DNA of 9,944 nt from Paracoccaceae bacterium (lineage in GTDB: Bacteria > Pseudomonadota > Alphaproteobacteria > Rhodobacterales > Rhodobacteraceae): positions 1 to 9,944 of the forward strand of contig WFQA01000217.1 of the NCBI GenBank assembly GCA_015487255.1. The letters run 5' to 3'. Both the position numbers and the translations under genes were made by a program. The notes under the pieces were generated by a model. It was not told the DNA's origin, did not search any database, and was given only the letters and a program-made list of their open reading frames with translations. Numbering within the stretch: the stretch's first letter is position 1; every line of letters begins with the position of its first letter. Below, piece after piece: positions 6,347-9,944 of the stretch.

Positions 6347-8020
6347 TTACCGCCCCATGCGCAGCTCGTTTCCGGCAGGCCATTGCAGCTCGTAGGAAAA
6401 ATCAACCGCCCTGCTTTCGCCGCTGGCCAGCGGAAAGGCCCAGGCCATCACCCCGCGCTGCCCGTCCACATCGGTCTCGCTTGGCCGGGGCTGGGCGCGC
6501 CAATCAATCACCAGATCCTCCTGCTCGGAATAGGGCACCCGGTCATAGATCACCACATTCCAATCCCGGCTGGATACATTCTCGACACTCAATTCATATT
6601 CCACCACCCGGTCGCTGCTGGTGGTCAACACCCCGCTTTCGCCATCTTCGCGCCGCACGGTGCGGCGCTCAACCAGCAGCCCGTCGATCGAGCCAAAGCC
6701 AAGCTCGGCACTTGCCCCCGCCGCGATCAGTTCAACTCCATCTCCCCCGGCCACAAAGGCCCCGTCCCGAAAGAAAGACGCCTCGCCGGGCAGATATGGC
6801 TCTTGGCTGTCATTGGTGAATTTTGCGATCATAAAGGCGGTTTCATTGCGGCCCATCGTGGCTTGCGCCGAGATATCCACCTCAAAACCGGCGCTGTTGA
6901 TGGTGATCAGCGAAGGCTCCCCGTCACCGGTAACCACCGTGCCTTCCGGCAGGATATAGGTTGCTGAAATACCCTGCATGACAAAGCCCGCACTCCCCAT
7001 TGCGGCCGGCTCTTCCAATGCCATAACCTGGGGCGCGGCAAATGTAATGCTGCCTGCCTCCGCCTCCATCCTGATTTGGGGTTGCGGTGGTGCGGGCGGT
7101 TCATAACTGGCGCGTTGGGCCTGTGGCTTGGAGAATGTATCCCAGCTAAACGGGTTGGTCGTAGAAACGGTAATCGCGGCATTGTCCCAATCCTCCCCGG
7201 TAGCCTGCCTCAACCCCACCTTTCGGTCGATCTCCAGCCTCCGGGCATCGGTATCAAGCCGGAAATCATAAACCGGCTTCCAATTCGCCACCTCATAAAC
7301 CACATAGCTGATCTGCAAACGGCCCGCGGTTGCGGCCTCCGCCTCCACATCCAGCGAAATCCCGTAGCTCCAGTCAGACGGCTCTGACATTTGCGCCAGC
7401 TCCTCATTGGCTTTGCTCAGCTTTTCCCGCAAATCCTGCATATCCCGGTTGATCGCGGCAATTTCCACCCGTGCCACCTGCGCATCCTGCAAGGCGCTCA
7501 GGGTTTCGCGGCCCACCAGCGCAATCAGCGCGGTGAGGGTTTCCATCGAGATATTCTGGTTTTCCAAAGCCCCGGCCGCGCCCTGTGCTTGCTGGTTGCC
7601 GATACTGTCCAGCAGCTTTATGCGGGCATTGGCGGCATTGATCACCAGCCCCGCCGCCGCGCTTTCTTCTTGCCTGGCTGTAATTTCTGCCTCCAGCGCT
7701 TCGACCTCGCGCTCCAGCTCAGCCCGGCGCTCCAGTTGCAGGTCATCTGGCTCAACCCGGATGCGCTCGGTGCGGCTGGCCCCGAAAACCAGCCCCTCGC
7801 CGCCAAATATCCGCAGGCTTTCGCGGGCAAACTGGTGGGGGATATCCGAAATTATCAACCGGTGCTTACCGGCCGGAATATCAAATTCCATCGAGCGGGT
7901 AATGGTGGCCCCCTCGGGGTAAACCGTGACCGCGCTCACCGCGCTATCAAGGGTAAACTCCGCCGCCAGCGCGCCCGAGGCAACAAGGCTGACCAGTGAA
8001 ACAGATAGAAAATAACGCAT
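6347..8020 (-). CDS. MuiA-family secreted protein (DUF4140 + DUF4139)
   Basis: This 557-residue protein resembles the 'mucoidy inhibitor MuiA' family, named from a Rhizobium-type exopolysaccharide phenotype; its biochemical role is not known. A Sec signal peptide is clear (MRYFLSVSLVSLVASGALAA, likely cleaved after residue 20), so it acts in the periplasm or is exported. The N-terminal DUF4140 part begins at about 28 with VTVYPEGATITRS (31-43). Two charged helical stretches likely to form coiled coil follow (about 94-122 and 178-212). The DUF4139 part runs from about 217 to the end, with the family-like VYEVANWKPVYDFRLDT (241-257), broken by a proline-rich linker at 307-315. GGGAGA (8026-8031) sits before the ATG, and the signal peptide confirms the start. 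No exopolysaccharide genes are nearby, so context gives no hint of function. Confidence 0.85.
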   Translation of the reverse strand: MRYFLSVSLVSLVASGALAAEFTLDSAVSAVTVYPEGATITRSMEFDIPAGKHRLIISDIPHQFARESLRIFGGEGLVFGASRTERIRVEPDDLQLERRAELEREVEALEAEITARQEESAAAGLVINAANARIKLLDSIGNQQAQGAAGALENQNISMETLTALIALVGRETLSALQDAQVARVEIAAINRDMQDLREKLSKANEELAQMSEPSDWSYGISLDVEAEAATAGRLQISYVVYEVANWKPVYDFRLDTDARRLEIDRKVGLRQATGEDWDNAAITVSTTNPFSWDTFSKPQAQRASYEPPAPPQPQIRMEAEAGSITFAAPQVMALEEPAAMGSAGFVMQGISATYILPEGTVVTGDGEPSLITINSAGFEVDISAQATMGRNETAFMIAKFTNDSQEPYLPGEASFFRDGAFVAGGDGVELIAAGASAELGFGSIDGLLVERRTVRREDGESGVLTTSSDRVVEYELSVENVSSRDWNVVIYDRVPYSEQEDLVIDWRAQPRPSETDVDGQRGVMAWAFPLASGESRAVDFSYELQWPAGNELRMGR

Positions 8021-8045
8021 GAAAATCTCCCGATAGAATTTGCTC

Positions 8046-8073
8046 TACATAGAATACGCCTATCAAAGCACAA
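8046..8073 (-). promoter_or_regulatory. Possible sigma70-type promoter for the MuiA-like gene
   Basis: On the minus strand TTGTGC (8073-8068), a 16-base spacer and TATGTA (8051-8046) resemble -35 and -10 boxes, with the ATG 25 bases below the -10 box. This fits a short leader carrying the GGGAGA site. Neither box is a close match to consensus and the region is AT-rich, so chance is a real alternative. A heptamer ATAGAAT (plus-strand reading) recurs at 8033-8039 and 8049-8055. Confidence 0.25.
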
Positions 8074-8121
8074 TCCTTGGAAGATTTTCAATTTTTTTGG
8101 CGGGGCTGAGTATTTGGCAAA

Positions 8122-8150
8122 GAGTGAAGCAGCGATATTCCGCTTCATTC
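8122..8150. terminator. Terminator-like hairpin downstream of asd
   Basis: GAGTGAAGC (8122-8130) and GCTTCATTC (8142-8150) form a 9-pair stem with one G-U on the plus strand, an 11-nt loop and TTTT (8151-8154) after it. Read on the minus strand, the direction of asd, the core stem is 6 pairs (TGAAGC/GCTTCA), then a C-A mismatch and two more pairs, followed by CTCTTTG. It lies 30 to 58 nt past the asd stop. No plus-strand gene ends here, so if it works it most likely ends asd transcripts. Confidence 0.35.
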
Positions 8151-8164
8151 TTTTAGAAATACAC

Positions 8165-8180
8165 AAAAAGGGATACCCCT
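8165..8180 (-). terminator. Short hairpin with T-run overlapping the asd stop
   Basis: On the minus strand AGGG-GTAT-CCCT (8180-8169) is followed by four further T residues to 8165. The stem has only four pairs, or can shift to a longer A/U-rich pairing that uses the T-run, and it overlaps the stop codon. It may help end asd transcription but is weak by itself. Confidence 0.25.
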
Positions 8181-9202
8181 CACCCCTTCTTCAGCACCCG
8201 CCGCCCGAGCAACTCGGCGATTTGCACCGCATTCAGCGCCGCGCCCTTGCGCAGGTTGTCAGACACGCACCACAGGTTCAACCCGTTTTCAATCGTCGGA
8301 TCTTGCCGGATGCGGCTGATAAAGGTGGCGTATTCGCCCACGCATTCCACCGGTGTGGTATAGCCGCCATCCTCGCGCTTATCGACCACCAGAATCCCCG
8401 GCGCCTCACGCAGCAGGTCGCGGGCTTCGTCCTCATCCAAGAAGTCCTCAAACTCGATATTCACCGCCTCGGAATGGCCAACAAAAACCGGCACCCGCAC
8501 GCAAGTGGCGGTAACCTTGATCGCCGGATCAACGATCTTTTTGGTCTCGGCAACCATCTTCCATTCTTCCCTGGTCTCGCCGCTATCCATGAATTTATCG
8601 ATATGCGGGATCACGTTGAAAGCGATCTGCTTGCTGAAGATCTTCGGGTCGCGCTCCTGGCCCGGCACATACATGCCCTTGGTTTGCATCCACAGCTCGT
8701 CCATCGCATCCTTGCCACCGCCGGAAACCGACTGGTAGGTGCTGACCACCACCCGCTTGATGGTGGCGCGGTCATGCAGGGGCTTCAGCGCTACCACCAT
8801 CTGCGCGGTGGAGCAGTTTGGATTGGCGATGATGTTTTTGTTTTTATACATGCCAATATCTTCGGGGTTGACCTCGGGCACGATCAAGGGGATGTCGGGC
8901 GTGTAGCGGTAGAGCGACGAATTATCAATCACCACACAGCCCGCCTTGGCGGCAATCGGCGCGTATTTTGCGGTGGCCTCCGAGCCGATGGCAAACAGCG
9001 CCATATCCCAGCCGCTAAAATCAAAAGTATCCAGATCGTCGGTTTTCAGGGTGCGTTCGCCAAAGCTGACTTCCGTGCCCAATGAGCGACGGCTGGCCAG
9101 CACGGCAATTTCCTCGATCGGGAATTCCCGCTCATCAAGGATATTCAGCATTTCACGGCCCACATTTCCGGTGGCCCCTACAACAACAATTCGGTAACCC
9201 AT
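8180..9202 (-). CDS. asd: Aspartate-semialdehyde dehydrogenase
   Basis: Asd reduces L-aspartyl-4-phosphate to L-aspartate-4-semialdehyde with NADPH, the branch point to lysine/diaminopimelate, methionine, threonine and isoleucine, in the cytoplasm. The 340-residue product has the NADP loop GATGNVG (9-15), IDNSS (92-96), the catalytic cysteine Cys130 in NPNCST, VSTYQSVSGGGK (153-164), FNVIPHID (195-202) and the active-site histidine His243 in CVRVPVFVGHSE. An in-frame TTG at 9226 would add eight residues, but the ATG at 9202 has GGAGAG (9208-9213) five bases upstream, inside that extension, and begins directly at the first beta strand of the dinucleotide fold, so I take 9202. It lies 94 nt after the selO stop and 159 nt before the MuiA-like gene, probably as its own unit. 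Confidence 0.95.
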   Translation of the reverse strand: MGYRIVVVGATGNVGREMLNILDEREFPIEEIAVLASRRSLGTEVSFGERTLKTDDLDTFDFSGWDMALFAIGSEATAKYAPIAAKAGCVVIDNSSLYRYTPDIPLIVPEVNPEDIGMYKNKNIIANPNCSTAQMVVALKPLHDRATIKRVVVSTYQSVSGGGKDAMDELWMQTKGMYVPGQERDPKIFSKQIAFNVIPHIDKFMDSGETREEWKMVAETKKIVDPAIKVTATCVRVPVFVGHSEAVNIEFEDFLDEDEARDLLREAPGILVVDKREDGGYTTPVECVGEYATFISRIRQDPTIENGLNLWCVSDNLRKGAALNAVQIAELLGRRVLKKG

Positions 9203-9296
9203 GTGATCTCTCCAATTCGGGGTCAAGCAGGGGGTGCTTAGCCTTTTGCGCGCTGGATTAAAAGCAAGATATTGTGCGTGATTGTATCACACCGGA

Positions 9297-9944
9297 TTAT
9301 GTGCCGCAAAAAGTTGCCAAAACCCGCTCATCATCATTAGGCGGATTTTCAAGTTCGGCATTTTGTGGCTGTGGCTCAAAGGGGCGGGCCAGCACGGAAA
9401 GCAGCTTTTCAAACGGGGCAAATTCGCCCTGACTGGCCGCTGAAAGCGCTGCCTCCACCCGGTGGTTGCGCGGGATGAAAACCGGGTTGACCGCCTTCAT
9501 ATGCGCAAGCGCTTCAGGTGAGGTCCGCCCCCGCCAATCCAGCAGCCAGTTCTTGGCGGTTGCCGGGTTTTCAAACAGGTCGTCAATCGGCAATCCATAA
9601 GCTATCCGCCTGAAAAACAGAGTAAAATCCACCCCCTCATCCGCCATCATTTTCAGGGTGCTTAAAATAAAATCAGGCGCCGGGCGCGCCAACCCAAGCT
9701 TGGCGCTGAAAATCTTGCTGAACGCCGCCGCATACAGATCATCAAACCGGCTTAGGCTGGTCTCCAGCTTTTCAACCTCACCCACCAGCGGCACCAGCGT
9801 TTGCGCCAGTTGCGCAAGGTTCCAAAGCGCGATTTTGGGTTGGTTCATATAGGCATAGCGGCCATGGCGATCTATCGAGCTGAACACGGTTTCAGGGTGG
9901 TAGCTATCCATGAAGGCGCAGGGGCCGTAATCAATGGTTTCGCC
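9297..9944 (-). CDS. selO: SelO/YdiU-family protein adenylyltransferase, C-terminal part (5' end outside window)
   Basis: The frame runs in from the window edge and gives the last 215 residues of a protein normally about 470-490 long. SelO is a pseudokinase that transfers AMP from ATP to Ser, Thr or Tyr of target proteins and is tied to redox stress. The fragment opens with GETIDYGPCAFMD; the DYGP aspartate (fragment residue 5) matches the metal-binding Asp of the kinase DFG position. Next come SSIDRHGRYAYMNQPKIA (22-39), NLAQLA (42-47), DFTLFFRRI (106-114) and NPVFIPRNHRVEAAL (152-166), a strongly conserved family block. The protein ends FCGT, with a cysteine third from the end, the place of selenocysteine in animal SelO. 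The ATP-binding N-terminal lobe lies outside the window, so activity cannot be judged. Confidence 0.92.
   Translation of the reverse strand, partial: GETIDYGPCAFMDSYHPETVFSSIDRHGRYAYMNQPKIALWNLAQLAQTLVPLVGEVEKLETSLSRFDDLYAAAFSKIFSAKLGLARPAPDFILSTLKMMADEGVDFTLFFRRIAYGLPIDDLFENPATAKNWLLDWRGRTSPEALAHMKAVNPVFIPRNHRVEAALSAASQGEFAPFEKLLSVLARPFEPQPQNAELENPPNDDERVLATFCGT

Noticed and set aside
6058..7999. Several plus-strand open frames opposite the MuiA-like gene and the start of trpB
   Set aside because: They overlap each other, are rich in Pro, Arg and His, and run against genes with signal peptide, domains and active-site motifs.
8114..9085. Open frame of 323 codons on the plus strand opposite asd
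   Set aside because: It mirrors the third-position bias of asd, has no family-like motif and no ribosome site; it is a shadow.
9203..9226. TTG start giving asd eight extra residues
   Set aside because: The extension contains the GGAGAG ribosome site of the ATG at 9202, and the nucleotide-binding fold starts directly after that ATG.
9275..9292. Inverted repeat GTGAT/ATCAC after selO as a terminator
   Set aside because: Only five clean pairs with a three-base loop and no adjacent T-run in the direction of selO; too weak to list as a feature.

Overview
The window looks like ordinary chromosomal DNA of an alphaproteobacterium, most likely of the Rhodobacterales. This rests on moderately GC-rich coding sequence, the gene order glpD-ugpB-ugpA-ugpE-ugpC, and the character of the proteins; it is an inference from remembered families, not from a search. 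Nearly every base is explained by two blocks of genes that converge at about 5.0 kb. There is no sign of phage, transposon, CRISPR, tRNA or rRNA.

Plus-strand block (1-5008): the 3' part of glpD (glycerol-3-phosphate dehydrogenase) is followed by a complete four-gene ABC importer: ugpB (periplasmic binding protein), ugpA and ugpE (permeases) and ugpC (ATPase). Spacing is tight (43, 52, -1 and 9 nt), so this reads as one operon that imports glycerol-3-phosphate or its diesters and oxidises it to dihydroxyacetone phosphate. The one break in the block is a strong GC-rich hairpin between ugpB and ugpA, just before the ugpA ribosome site. It could raise the amount of binding protein relative to the membrane subunits.

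Minus-strand block (9944-5075, in order of transcription): the 3' part of a selO/ydiU gene (protein AMPylase pseudokinase), asd (aspartate-semialdehyde dehydrogenase), a secreted MuiA-like protein (DUF4140/DUF4139), and a tryptophan synthase beta chain with no trpA or trpF beside it. All point the same way but with gaps of 94, 158 and 69 nt. They have no obvious joint function, so they are probably separate or loosely coupled units. The gap before trpB holds a 13-bp stem-loop in its leader, and the gap after asd holds terminator-like hairpins.

I found no clear new system. The points most worth checking are the two intercistronic hairpins, the divergent stand-alone trpB, and the SelO C-terminal cysteine that matches the selenocysteine position of animal SelO.
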